The notes beneath the pieces are model-generated. The model was not told the DNA's origin, did no database searches, and saw only the letters and a program-made list of their open reading frames with translations. The translations under genes and the position numbers were made by a program. A DNA stretch of 64,000 bases from JALZKA01 sp963721645 (GTDB lineage: Bacteria > Actinomycetota > Thermoleophilia > Solirubrobacterales > 70-9): NCBI GenBank assembly GCA_963721645.1, contig CAVRJK010000002.1:248001-312000 (forward strand). The letters run 5' to 3'. Positions 51,417 through 60,006 of the stretch are shown piece after piece (the first letter of the stretch is position 1; each line of letters opens with the position of its first letter).

Positions 51417-52327
51417 CCCTTGCCTCCGAGTGGCAGGAAGGAGCCCTTGATGAGGTCCACGCCGGCGATCGCCTCGCCCGGAGCCCCGGCCTGGTGAGTC
51501 GTCGCAAGGTAGTACCAGTTGTCCTGTGCGCCTCGAAGCACGACCTCGTAGGTCGGTGCACCGGCTGGCACATTCTTGGGGGCAAGCGTGATCGTGCTCG
51601 ACTCGACGGTCGGGCCGACGCGGCGGTCGACGACCCGCGCGCTGCCCGCGAGCGTTTCAAGCTGTTGGAGGGAGGAGGCCTCGAAGGAAGCCATGTCCAG
51701 CTGGGGGTTGTCCTGGATCCAGAGGGTCGCATCGGCCGTGCCGTCGGCGGAGACCGCTGCAAAAGTCGCACCCGCGGCAGGGTTCACTCGATCCCATCCG
51801 GCTGGCAGGGCGAGCGAGAAGGTTGACTCCGATACGAGCTGGGCGTCGGTCGGCACAGAAGCCTTTGCCGCAACTCCGCTCTTGTCACCTCTGGCTTCGA
51901 GCTTGGCCTGGGCGGGGGCTCTATCGGGCTTTGACGCGACGGCCGTTGGGGCTTCGGGGGCAGGAGTATCGCCGCCGTTCAGGGTGTTCAGGACCGCGAA
52001 TACGGCCAGTGCCGCGAGCGGGACGGTGAGCCAGCGCCGGTCGAGATCCACGGGCATGCTGACCGTGGGAGCTGATGCGGCCAACGAGACCGACGGCACG
52101 CTGGGCATCAGCCTCCGGATGCGCTCGGCGCGGCTGGGGCGAACCTCGACGACGGATGCCACGTCGCACAGCCGTTCGCAGTGCTCACAAAAGATCCGCT
52201 TGACGGCCCGGACCGGAAGGACGGCAGGCAGGGTGACGCGCGTGCGCTGGGCGCAGCCCGAGTGGGACGCTTCGACAAGGCGCTGAGTCCCGCCTGAGGC
52301 AGGTAGAGGAAAGCCGCCATTTGCCAT
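51413..52327 (-). CDS. membrane-anchored protein with N-terminal zinc-like cysteines
   Basis: About 304 residues from ATG 52327; a GTG four codons earlier is possible. The cytoplasmic part has CAQR and FCEHCERLCDV, a possible metal cluster. One membrane helix (WLTVPLAALAVFAVLNTL, about residues 100-117) leads to an extracytoplasmic domain of about 170 residues beginning STFSLALPAGWDRV, where ALPAGW-type openings are common in secreted actinobacterial domains. It ends PGEAIAGVDLIKGSFLPLGGKG. The cytoplasmic cysteine-rich part and outer domain suggest a sensor or anti-sigma-like role. Coupled to the exported protein downstream. Confidence 0.78.
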   Translation of the reverse strand: MANGGFPLPASGGTQRLVEASHSGCAQRTRVTLPAVLPVRAVKRIFCEHCERLCDVASVVEVRPSRAERIRRLMPSVPSVSLAASAPTVSMPVDLDRRWLTVPLAALAVFAVLNTLNGGDTPAPEAPTAVASKPDRAPAQAKLEARGDKSGVAAKASVPTDAQLVSESTFSLALPAGWDRVNPAAGATFAAVSADGTADATLWIQDNPQLDMASFEASSLQQLETLAGSARVVDRRVGPTVESSTITLAPKNVPAGAPTYEVVLRGAQDNWYYLATTHQAGAPGEAIAGVDLIKGSFLPLGGKG

Positions 52328-52413
52328 CGCCGGAATCACCTATTTGTCATCGGGTGGCAGCGCCGCGGCCTTTAGGCGCGGCGGTCGTCCACGAAGCCTG
52401 GGAGAATGCCCCC

Positions 52414-54030
52414 ATGGCCGTTACTGCCCTTCGATGGGCCTATCGTCGCCTGGGGCGGCACTATCCACGTGTTTTCTTGGTGCTGGAGCTTCAAACGGTC
52501 TATCCGGTGATTCTTGGCACCTACGCGCTCTTTTCCTTCTATTACGACGGTTCCACCGGTGACTTTTTCACACTTTTCGGCGTTACGTGTGGCTTGGCGG
52601 CGATTGCGATCGTTGTCGCCTGCCTCAGGACCTTTCCCCTATTGCGCCCCCTCGAGCTCTGGATAGCTGGGGCTCGCGACGATCGCTCGACGGCCGAAGC
52701 ATGGGCCGCGGCGATCAGTTTCCCCTGGCGGATGATCCGCACGAACGTCTTCCTCCCCGGCTTCATCGTGATCGTGCCCTCGGCGATCGTCTCGGTGTCT
52801 CTGCTCGGGCTCGACTGGCCCGCAATCTTCCCTTTCATGGCCGGCTCGACTGTTGCGCTGGCCTACGCGTCGATGCTTCACTACTACGCACTGGAGATCG
52901 GCCTCCGGCCCCTCCTCGTCGACATCAACCAGCAGGTCTCGCCGCGCACCGACGCGAACGTCTCGGCCCTTTCGCTTCGCTGGCGCCTCCTCATCACGTT
53001 GCCGATGATCAACGCGATCACCGGCATGACCGTTGCTGCCCTGACGTCCGAGGGCGGCGGCGGCGAGTCGCTCGGACTCGACGTCGGAATCGCGCTGGGC
53101 GTTGCGACCACGATCGCCCTCGAGCTGACGTTGCTCGTCACGCGGTCGGTCCTGCGGCCCCTTGCCGACCTCCAGGGAGCCACCGAGCGCGTCCTTTCAG
53201 GCGACTTCAACGTCACCGTCCCGGTCACCACGGGCGATGAGACCGGAGAACTCGCGGCGTCGTTCAACGCGATGGTCCAGGGGCTTGCCGAGCGCGAGCG
53301 GATCCGCGATGCCTTCGGCACCTACCTCGACCGCGAGGTGGCGGAGTACATCCTCTCCGACGAGTTCGACGAGGAGGGGAGGGAGCTGGAGGTCTCCGTT
53401 TTGTTTACCGACGTTCGTGACTTCACCGGCTTCTCCGCCGAGGCCGAGGCGAAGGAAGTGGTGGCCGCCCTGAACAGGCTCTTTGAGGTCGTTGTCCCCG
53501 TGATCGCACGCCACGGAGGACACGTCGACAAGTTCGAGGGCGACGGGCTTTTGGCCGTGTTCGGCGCGCCTGCTCCTTACCGCGATCACGCCAGGCGCGC
53601 GACCCGTGCCGCGATGGAGATCTGCCGCCGCGTGAATGAGCGCGCCGAGGCCGGCGAGCTTCGCGTCGGGGTCGGCGTCAACACTGGACGGGTGGTCGCG
53701 GGCGCCGTGGGCGGCGCGGGCCGGCTGAACTTCAGCGTCATCGGCGACGCCGTGAACGTTGCGGCACGCGTGGAGGCGGCGACGCGCAAGCTCGACCGCG
53801 ACGTCCTGATCACGGCTGCGACTGCCGAGTCACTCGGCGAGGGCATCGATGTGACGAACGTCGGCTCACACGACCTCAAGGGCATCGCCGAGCCGGTCGA
53901 GCTCTTCGCGATCGAGCAGCCCGCTGCAGACGGCGCTGCCGAGGCTGACGGCTCGCTCCTCGACCCGGAGCCGATCCTCGCCGTCGCCGGCCGAATGCGC
54001 CGCGGCCTCCTGCGGCGCCCGCGCGGCTAG
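52414..54030 (+). CDS. membrane-bound class III adenylate/guanylate cyclase with HAMP domain
   Basis: 538 residues from ATG 52414 (GGAG at 52401-52404). An in-frame upstream extension is not protein-like. Six or so membrane helices cover residues 15-255, then a HAMP linker (RSVLRPLADLQGATERVLSGDFNVTVPVTTGDETGELAASFNAM). The catalytic domain (about 345-500) shows VLFTDVRDFTGFSAEAEAKEVVAALN with a metal Asp, VDKFEGDGLLAVFGAP with the second Asp, and VGVNTGRVVAGAVGG and FSVIGDAVNVAARVEA with the Asn/Arg transition-state residues. It makes cAMP (or cGMP). Confidence 0.94.
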   Translation: MAVTALRWAYRRLGRHYPRVFLVLELQTVYPVILGTYALFSFYYDGSTGDFFTLFGVTCGLAAIAIVVACLRTFPLLRPLELWIAGARDDRSTAEAWAAAISFPWRMIRTNVFLPGFIVIVPSAIVSVSLLGLDWPAIFPFMAGSTVALAYASMLHYYALEIGLRPLLVDINQQVSPRTDANVSALSLRWRLLITLPMINAITGMTVAALTSEGGGGESLGLDVGIALGVATTIALELTLLVTRSVLRPLADLQGATERVLSGDFNVTVPVTTGDETGELAASFNAMVQGLAERERIRDAFGTYLDREVAEYILSDEFDEEGRELEVSVLFTDVRDFTGFSAEAEAKEVVAALNRLFEVVVPVIARHGGHVDKFEGDGLLAVFGAPAPYRDHARRATRAAMEICRRVNERAEAGELRVGVGVNTGRVVAGAVGGAGRLNFSVIGDAVNVAARVEAATRKLDRDVLITAATAESLGEGIDVTNVGSHDLKGIAEPVELFAIEQPAADGAAEADGSLLDPEPILAVAGRMRRGLLRRPRG

Positions 54031-54040
54031 AGTCCCCGCG

Positions 54041-55891
54041 ATGGCCGCCACCGAGGAGACCGCGACGGCGTCAGTTCACGGCGGGCGCCTGGTTGCCAGG
54101 GCGCTCAAGTCCCGCGGTGTCGAACACATCTTCACGCTCTCGGGCGGCCACCTGTTCTCGATCTACGACGGTTGTCGCGAAGAAGGCATCGAGATCGTCG
54201 ACGTCCGGCACGAGCAGGCCGCGGTCTGGGCCGCGGAGGGGTACGCGAAGGCCACCCGGAAGCCGGGCGTCGCTGCTCTCACAGCGGGCCCGGGCGTCAC
54301 CAACGGCATGAGCGCGATCGCCGGCGCCTTCTACAACCGTTCACCCATCACCATCCTGGGCGGTCGCGCCCCTGAGATGCGCTGGGGCTCCGGCTCGCTC
54401 CAGGAGATCGACCACATCCCGTTCGTCGAGCCGCTGGTTAAGTCGGCGGCGACGGTCAAGGACACAGCCGAAATCGCAGTACGCGTGGCCGAGGCGATCG
54501 ACCTCTCGATGACGCACCCCTCTGGTCCGGTGTTCCTGGACTTCCCACTCGACACGGTCTTCAACGCCGCAGTGGGCTCTGAGCCTCCTCCTCCGGCGTG
54601 GGTCACGGGGTCAGGAGCGTCGGCATCAGGGTCTGACCCCCTAACGCAGGGGGCGTCGTCACCGGGGTCTGACCCCCTGACACAGGGGGCGTCGTCATCG
54701 GGGTCTGACCCCCCAACCCAGGGGGCATCGGCATTGGGGTCTGACCCCCCAACGTCAGGGGCGTCGGCTCAGCAAGGCAGTGGTGGGGGGTCTGACCCCT
54801 CGGGAAACCAGAACCAACTCGCTAACGGCTTCGAGCAGGCTGCTGAGCTCCTGGCGGGTGCGGAGCGCCCGGCGATCATGGCCGGCACCGGCCTTTATTG
54901 GGCGCGGGGCGAAGACGAGTTGCGCGCGCTTGCTGAGGCACTCGGAGCCCCCGTCTTCTTGAACGGGATGGGTCGCGGATGCCTGCCGGCCGACCACGAG
55001 CTCGCGTTCTCCCGCGCGCGCGGCCACGGCCTCAAAGAGGCCGACGTCGCGCTGGCGATCGGGCTGCCGCTCGACTTTCGCCTTGGGTTCGGCGGTTCGT
55101 TTGGCGACGAGACCAAGCTGATCTGGCTCGACTCCGCTCCCAACGAGCTCCATCGCAACCGCAAGCCGGACGTCGAGCTCGTCGGCGGTATCGCTCCCAC
55201 TTTGGCGGCCATCCTCAAGAAGGCGTCAGGCGCCGACCCCGCACGCACCAAGGACTGGGTGTCGGCCGTCCGCGCCACCGAAGACGAAAAGCGCGGGGCC
55301 GAGCTGCCGGAGCTCGACGACGACCGCTCGCCGCTCCACCCGATGCGGGTCTACAAGGGCCTCGCCGAGGTGCTCGACCGCGATGCGATCGTGATCGGCG
55401 ACGGGGGCGACTTCGTCTCATACGCCGGCAAGGTCGTTCCGACCTACGAGCCGGGAACATGGATGGACCCGGGGCCGTTCGGCTGCCTGGGCGCCGGACC
55501 TGGGCAGGCGATCGGGGCAAAGATCGCGCATCCTGATCGCCAGGTCTGCCTGCTCCTCGGTGACGGAGCCTTTGGCTTTTCGGGGATGGAATTCGACACG
55601 ATGGCCCGCCTCGGGATTCCCGTCGTCGGAGTGATCGGAAACAACGGGATCTGGGCACTCGAGCACCACCCGATGATGTTCCTCTACGGCTACTCGGTCG
55701 CCGCCAAGCTCCGACCCGAGACGCGTTACGACCAGGTGGCCGAGGCTCTCGGCTGCCACTCCGAGCTCGTCCGTGAGCCCGCCGAGCTCCGGCCGGCGCT
55801 CGAGCGCGCATTCGAATCAGGCAAGCCCGCGCTGGTGAATGTCCTCACCGACCCCGAGGTCGTCTACCCGCGCAAGTCAAACCTGGCGTAA
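54041..55891 (+). CDS. thiamine-diphosphate-dependent acetolactate-synthase-like enzyme (IlvG type) with a tandem-repeat linker
   Basis: 616 residues. The N-terminal Pyr domain carries GVEHIFTLSGGHLFSIYDGCREEGIEIVDVRHEQAAVWAAEGYAK with the cofactor-activating Glu and GPGVTNGMSAIAGAFYNRSP. The C-terminal PP domain has GDGAFGFSGMEFDTMARLGIPVVGVIGNNGIW (TPP-binding GDG...NN). The central domain is intact. Between Pyr and central domains (residues 197-244) are four 12-residue repeats, GSDP(L/P)TxGASxx, then a fifth GSDP; they are encoded by 36-bp repeats, each holding the GGGGTCTGACCCC palindrome. The closest family by pattern is mycobacterial IlvG. It may be an acetolactate synthase or related lyase; no small subunit is nearby. 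Confidence 0.9.
   Translation: MAATEETATASVHGGRLVARALKSRGVEHIFTLSGGHLFSIYDGCREEGIEIVDVRHEQAAVWAAEGYAKATRKPGVAALTAGPGVTNGMSAIAGAFYNRSPITILGGRAPEMRWGSGSLQEIDHIPFVEPLVKSAATVKDTAEIAVRVAEAIDLSMTHPSGPVFLDFPLDTVFNAAVGSEPPPPAWVTGSGASASGSDPLTQGASSPGSDPLTQGASSSGSDPPTQGASALGSDPPTSGASAQQGSGGGSDPSGNQNQLANGFEQAAELLAGAERPAIMAGTGLYWARGEDELRALAEALGAPVFLNGMGRGCLPADHELAFSRARGHGLKEADVALAIGLPLDFRLGFGGSFGDETKLIWLDSAPNELHRNRKPDVELVGGIAPTLAAILKKASGADPARTKDWVSAVRATEDEKRGAELPELDDDRSPLHPMRVYKGLAEVLDRDAIVIGDGGDFVSYAGKVVPTYEPGTWMDPGPFGCLGAGPGQAIGAKIAHPDRQVCLLLGDGAFGFSGMEFDTMARLGIPVVGVIGNNGIWALEHHPMMFLYGYSVAAKLRPETRYDQVAEALGCHSELVREPAELRPALERAFESGKPALVNVLTDPEVVYPRKSNLA
54629..54799. repeat. 36-bp tandem repeat array built on GGGGTCTGACCCC, inside the TPP-enzyme gene
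   Basis: Units begin at 54629, 54665, 54701 and 54737 (period 36), with a further palindrome at 54787-54799 after a 51-base step. A degenerate head (GGGGTCAGGAGCG) lies at 54607. Copies are in T form and in one reading register, GGG-TCT-GAC-CCC = Gly-Ser-Asp-Pro. Confidence 0.93.
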
Positions 55892-55929
55892 CTGGTAGAG
55901 GGCGGACCAGCCCGGCAGAGCTAAGCCCG

Positions 55930-56715
55930 TTAAGCCTCAGACCAGGTGGGCGGAATTGCGGAGCGCTTCGTTCCGGCGATCGCAACGTAATGGAGCGGTT
56001 CCCCCGCGACCGATAGACGATGGAGGTAGCGCTCCTGAGTGGTGACCTTCAGTATCCCGTCGCTTAGCATGCGGCGAACCAGGCGCGCGAAGCCCGTGTC
56101 GTCCTCGCCCTGGAGAAACTCGTCCTTGAGGTTGAAGGCGACAAGGCCACCATCCGCCACGAGGTTGAAGGCATTGATAAAAGCGAGCGGCGGGATGTCG
56201 GCAAACCCAAGCGCAGCGACCAGTGTCATGCAATTGAAGTGACCTTCCTCCAGCTGGTGCCACGCAGGATCTGTCATGTCGGTGAGATCCATCACGTGGT
56301 AGGCGGAGTAAAGGTCTGGGCGGTCGCGCCACGCCGCGCGAGCGGCCGCGTCAAGGATGTCGATGCCGACGATGTCGGCGGGATCCAAGGTCGCGAGAGC
56401 CTCGGCGACCATCCCGTTCCCGGCTCCCACGTCGAGAATCCGGAGAGGGTTTGGATCGTCGACCATGGCAAGCGACTTGCCAAGCACTCGAGAGACGGCC
56501 TCGGGCGAACGGCAGTCGAGCTCGTCGTGAAAGAGCTGCTCGTAGAGCCCGGGGAGAGAGAAAATTTCCGCGTAGTCGTGACAGCGAAGCTCGGACCAGA
56601 CTCCGTTGTGGCGGACCTCAAAGGTTTCGTCGTGCTGGTTCTTCCCGAGGTCCCCGCCTACGCGCAGCTCGTAGCGGACGGCGCCGGCAGGCTCGTCGAA
56701 TCCTGCCGACGACAT
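55930..56715 (-). CDS. SAM-dependent methyltransferase
   Basis: 261 residues from ATG 56715, preferred over an in-frame GTG at 56733 because GGAGG and AAGG precede it at a suitable distance. PLRILDVGAGNGMVAEAL (motif I) is the SAM-binding loop, DIVGIDILDAA (motif II) and FNCMTLVAALGFADIPP (motif IV) follow. The acceptor is unknown. Convergent with the TPP-enzyme gene; monocistronic by appearance. Confidence 0.9.
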   Translation of the reverse strand: MSSAGFDEPAGAVRYELRVGGDLGKNQHDETFEVRHNGVWSELRCHDYAEIFSLPGLYEQLFHDELDCRSPEAVSRVLGKSLAMVDDPNPLRILDVGAGNGMVAEALATLDPADIVGIDILDAAARAAWRDRPDLYSAYHVMDLTDMTDPAWHQLEEGHFNCMTLVAALGFADIPPLAFINAFNLVADGGLVAFNLKDEFLQGEDDTGFARLVRRMLSDGILKVTTQERYLHRLSVAGEPLHYVAIAGTKRSAIPPTWSEA

Positions 56716-56770
56716 TGTCCTTGCCTCCGCCACGGTCTCAACGAGACCCTACCTGGCTGCTGGACTTGGC

Positions 56771-57595
56771 CTAAACGGCCCGTTCGGCTCGCCGCAGGCC
56801 CGTGATCGCCCAGATCGCCATCAGTGCGGCGAGGCCGAGAGCTGCGCCGTAGGCAAGAAGCGCGTCGGGCGAGCCGCCGATCACCCATTCGCGCGACGCT
56901 TCGAGGACGGCGGTGAGCGGGTTGAAGTCGGCAGCGAAGGCGACCCACCCTTCGAGCAGTTGGCGCGGCACGTAGACGGGCGCCGTAAAGATCAGAAGGA
57001 AAGCGGGCAGCTGGATGAGGGGTGCGGCCTGCATCGTTCGCATGCGCATCGCAACCCCGCACGAGAACAGGAGCGCGGCGATATTCGTGAGCATCGCGAC
57101 GGACAGGGTCTCGACGACGTTGAGGCCCGACCCCGTTACTTCCGCGCCGGCGAGAAGAGCGATCACCGTCACGACCCCCCAGACGATCGTCGCCCGCGTG
57201 AGCGCTGAGATCGTGTAGCCGATGACGAGCGCCGAATGGCCTCGCGTGCCGAGCATCAACCGCCGGGCGAAGCCGGACTCGAAGTCGGCAGCGATCGAGA
57301 AGCCCGCAAAGACGCCTCCGAAGACGGCCGACTGGATCAGGACGAAGACGTACTGGAAGGTCGTGTAGCTGGGGTAGTCGAAGCCGGGCGAGTTGGATAC
57401 CGCAACGAGGCCGCCGGCGAAGGCAGTGAAGAAGAAGATCGGCATCAACATCGACGGCAGAAGGAATGCCGGGTTGCGAAGCATCTTGTAGAGAAGGCGC
57501 CAGGCGATTGCCCAGGAGGCGCGGGCGTGGCGGACAATTCGTGCCTTAGCGCTCTTGGCGGCGACGGCGCCATATGTGTTCGCGCGCTCGGTCAT
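56771..57595 (-). CDS. ABC-2-type transporter permease
   Basis: 274 residues with six membrane helices. A basic cytoplasmic N-terminus leads into LLYKMLRNPAFLLPSMLMPIFFFTAFAGGL, typical of ABC-2 permeases such as DrrB. AVFGGVFAGFSIAADFESGFARRLMLGTRGHS is the usual coupling-helix region. It is the third gene of the exporter operon, overlapping the sister permease by 4 bases, so the exporter probably has a heterodimeric membrane part. Confidence 0.93.
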   Translation of the reverse strand: MTERANTYGAVAAKSAKARIVRHARASWAIAWRLLYKMLRNPAFLLPSMLMPIFFFTAFAGGLVAVSNSPGFDYPSYTTFQYVFVLIQSAVFGGVFAGFSIAADFESGFARRLMLGTRGHSALVIGYTISALTRATIVWGVVTVIALLAGAEVTGSGLNVVETLSVAMLTNIAALLFSCGVAMRMRTMQAAPLIQLPAFLLIFTAPVYVPRQLLEGWVAFAADFNPLTAVLEASREWVIGGSPDALLAYGAALGLAALMAIWAITGLRRAERAV

Positions 57596-58407
57596 GTGCG
57601 CTCCATCCGGGTGCGAAGCGCGGCGGTCGCGCCCCAGATGCCCACGGCGAGGATGGCGAGGCCGATCCCGAAGCCGAGCGCCAGCGCCTCGCCGTCCCAG
57701 CCGGTTATGAAAAGGCTGCGAAACGCTTCGATGATGTAGCTGACCGGGTTGGCGGTTGCGATCGCGTTGAACCAGTCGCGCTCGAGGAGGTTTCGCGGCA
57801 GCGCGCCGGAGGAGAGGAATAGGAGCACGAACATGAGGGGGAACACGCCCTGAACCTTTTCCGCGTTGCCCGTGCGCAGTCCAACCGTCATCCCAAGGGA
57901 CCCGAACGCCACCGAGATGAGCATGGCCAGCGCGAACATGACGGGGATCCCGAGCAGCCCTGCTTCGAAATCAGCGCCGAAGGCAAAGCCGACGGTGACA
58001 AAAACGAAGCCCTGGACGACGCCGAGCACCATCGTCCCGGCAAGCTGGCCCGCAATCAGCGCCGGCCCGTGCAGGGGGGTCAGCTGCAGGCGGTTGAAAA
58101 ACCCTCGCTCGATGTCCTCGGCGATCGACTGGCCGGCTCCCATCGTCGCGAACAGTGCGCCCTGCATGAACGTGAGTCCAAGAGCGAACGTGAGATAGGA
58201 GTCGGTTGGAAAGCCGGGCAGGTTGGTGGCTGCCGCCAAGCCGGACGAGTTGATCGCCAGGAGAAACAGCGGGAACACCATGCTCGTCACGACCACGGCG
58301 GGCTGGCGGATGGTGCGGATGATCGACCGACGAGCCAGGTGACCGACCTGGACGAGCGTGCCGGTGCGGAGCCTTCCCGGCTCGAGTGTTGCCGCGGCGG
58401 TGGTCAA
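57592..58407 (-). CDS. ABC-2-type transporter permease
   Basis: 271 residues. SIIRTIRQPAVVVTSMVFPLFLLAINSSGLAA and GAGQSIAEDIERGFFNRLQLTPLHGPALIAG are ABC-2 hallmarks; six membrane helices. It overlaps the ATPase gene upstream and the second permease downstream (4 bases each), so all three are made together. It resembles DrrB-type multidrug or glycolipid exporters. Confidence 0.93.
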   Translation of the reverse strand: MTTAAATLEPGRLRTGTLVQVGHLARRSIIRTIRQPAVVVTSMVFPLFLLAINSSGLAAATNLPGFPTDSYLTFALGLTFMQGALFATMGAGQSIAEDIERGFFNRLQLTPLHGPALIAGQLAGTMVLGVVQGFVFVTVGFAFGADFEAGLLGIPVMFALAMLISVAFGSLGMTVGLRTGNAEKVQGVFPLMFVLLFLSSGALPRNLLERDWFNAIATANPVSYIIEAFRSLFITGWDGEALALGFGIGLAILAVGIWGATAALRTRMERT

Positions 58408-59426
58408 GCGCCGACGGCCTCGATCTCACCGGTCTTGCGCGAATCAACGCCATCGTCCGCTCCGGAGTCGGCGCCCTCCAGCCGCTTGCCCGTCTTGGCA
58501 AGGAAGACGTCGTCGAGAGTGGGCGCGTGGATCTCGAGGTTGTGGACCCTGATGCCCGCAGCATCGAGCGCCCTGACGACGGGCGCCAACTCCTCCGCGC
58601 CTTCACGTAGGCGGACACCCACCGCGCCGAGTGCGGCTGGTGCCTTCTCGCCGAACTCCTCGAAGACGTGTTCCATCCGCTGGAGGTCACCTTCGTCGAG
58701 CGGGGTGGCCTCGACGGTCGGACGCCCGATCTCCGCCTTGAGCGAATCGGGCGAGCCCTCGGCGACGATCTTCCCCGTGTCGATGATTCCCACGCGTTGC
58801 GCAAGGGCGTCGGCCTCTTCCAGGTATTGGGTCGTCAGAAAGACCGTGACTCCGTTCTGGCGCGAGAGCCGGGTCACCTCGTCCCACAGGGCCGTGCGGC
58901 TCTGGATGTCGAGGCCGGTGGTCGGCTCGTCGAGAAAGAGGACCCGCGGCTCGTGGACCAGGGCCAGCGCGAGGTCGAGCCGGCGCTTCATCCCGCCCGA
59001 AAAGCCGCCGACCTTGCGAGTCGCGGCGTCGGTGAGGCCCACTCGCTCGATCAGGTCGTCGCCACGGCGCTCGGATTCGGCCTTGCTCAGGCCGTGCATA
59101 CCGGCCTGTAGGCGCATGTGCTCGCGAGCGGTCAGGAACGGATCGAGCGCCGCCTCTTGGAGCGCGACGCCGATGGAGTCGCGGACGTCCGGGCCCTCGC
59201 GAACCACGTCGTAGCCGGCGACCCGCGCGGTGCCCGCGGTGGGAGGGAGGAGCGTGGTGAGCATGTGGACGGTGGTCGACTTGCCGGCGCCGTTGGGGCC
59301 GAGGAAGCCGTAGATCTCGCCGGGCTCCACCTGAATGTCGATCCCGTCGACGGCGCGTGGGCCCTTCTTGAACTCGCGTACAAGTCCTTCGACCTCGATT
59401 CCGTTCTCACGCTGATGGTCTGCCAT
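58404..59426 (-). CDS. ABC transporter ATP-binding protein (DrrA-like)
   Basis: 340 residues. Walker A GFLGPNGAGKSTTVHML (about 40-56), Q loop (LQEAALDPFLTARE), signature GGFSGGMKRRLDLALAL (about 142-158), Walker B VLFLDEPTTGLD and the H-loop region TTQYLEEADALAQRV, which is typical of the DrrA subfamily. A C-terminal DUF4162-like domain (LRALDAAGIRVHNLEIHAPTLDDVFLAKTGK) confirms it. It energises the two permeases and is divergent from a MarR gene, which likely controls it. Confidence 0.95.
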   Translation of the reverse strand: MADHQRENGIEVEGLVREFKKGPRAVDGIDIQVEPGEIYGFLGPNGAGKSTTVHMLTTLLPPTAGTARVAGYDVVREGPDVRDSIGVALQEAALDPFLTAREHMRLQAGMHGLSKAESERRGDDLIERVGLTDAATRKVGGFSGGMKRRLDLALALVHEPRVLFLDEPTTGLDIQSRTALWDEVTRLSRQNGVTVFLTTQYLEEADALAQRVGIIDTGKIVAEGSPDSLKAEIGRPTVEATPLDEGDLQRMEHVFEEFGEKAPAALGAVGVRLREGAEELAPVVRALDAAGIRVHNLEIHAPTLDDVFLAKTGKRLEGADSGADDGVDSRKTGEIEAVGA

Positions 59427-59485
59427 GTGCTCCCCTGAAAGTTTAGAAAGTCAACTATCGGTGATCTAGAGTATCATCTGCCTCA
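59427..59485. promoter_or_regulatory. divergent promoter region of exporter and MarR gene
   Basis: The 59-base gap is AT-rich compared with the rest of the window. It contains a TTGACT box on the minus strand (near 59451-59456), a TATCAT box on the plus strand (59472-59477) and a loose inverted repeat AGTT...AACT (59440-59456) that a MarR dimer could bind. Confidence 0.5.
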
Positions 59486-59908
59486 ATGAACGCGAGGGGC
59501 AAAAGCGTTGCGGCCGAGGCGTGGGGAGCGGCCACCGAGCTCTTCTTCAAGCACGGCCGGCCGAAGATCATGGAGGCGGGCCAGGAGCTGGATCTCTCCC
59601 CGCCCCAGGGAATCGTTCTGCGGTTCCTCGATCAGCCGCGGCCGATGGGTGAGTTGGCGGCGATGATGCACTGCGACAACTCGAACATGACCGGCATGGT
59701 CGATCGGATGGAGGAGCGTGGGCTCGTTCGTCGCGCGTCGGCCGAAGGGGATCGCCGCGTAAAGCTCATCGAGCTGACCAGGGAAGGCACGAGCGTGCGT
59801 GAAGCGATGGCACGAAAGGTCGCCGAGCCTCCGGAGGCCATCGCCCATCTCTCCATCGCCGACCAGAAGGCGCTTCGCGACATCCTGCGCCGCGCACTCG
59901 ACTCATAG
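59486..59908 (+). CDS. MarR-family transcriptional regulator
   Basis: 140 residues. A winged helix-turn-helix with DLSPPQGIVLRFLDQPRPMGELAAMMHCDNSNMTGMVDRMEERGLVRR (about residues 36-83) and the wing ASAEGDRRVKLIELTREG. MarR dimers repress neighbouring efflux genes and release on ligand binding. The divergent ABC-2 exporter is the obvious target. Confidence 0.94.
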   Translation: MNARGKSVAAEAWGAATELFFKHGRPKIMEAGQELDLSPPQGIVLRFLDQPRPMGELAAMMHCDNSNMTGMVDRMEERGLVRRASAEGDRRVKLIELTREGTSVREAMARKVAEPPEAIAHLSIADQKALRDILRRALDS

Positions 59909-59946
59909 GTCATGACATCGGGCTTGCGGGCCCGTTCTAGCAGTGA

Positions 59947-59963
59947 GACCGGTACTGCCGGTC
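59947..59963. other. short inverted repeat upstream of the second sigma factor
   Basis: GACCGG-TACTG-CCGGTC, a perfect 6-bp stem with a 5-base loop, 43 bases before the sigma-factor ATG and 38 bases after the MarR stop. Possible operator or MarR-gene terminator; weak. Confidence 0.3.
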
Positions 59964-60006
59964 AAGGTTCTAAGCGATTGAGCGGAGTGCTGAATAATGG
60001 CCTCAG

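Noticed and set aside
54629..54799. Regular 36-bp repeats as a CRISPR array
   Set aside because: The spacers are not unique; units are fully tandem, in frame, and lie in the middle of a clear TPP-enzyme gene. No cas gene is present.
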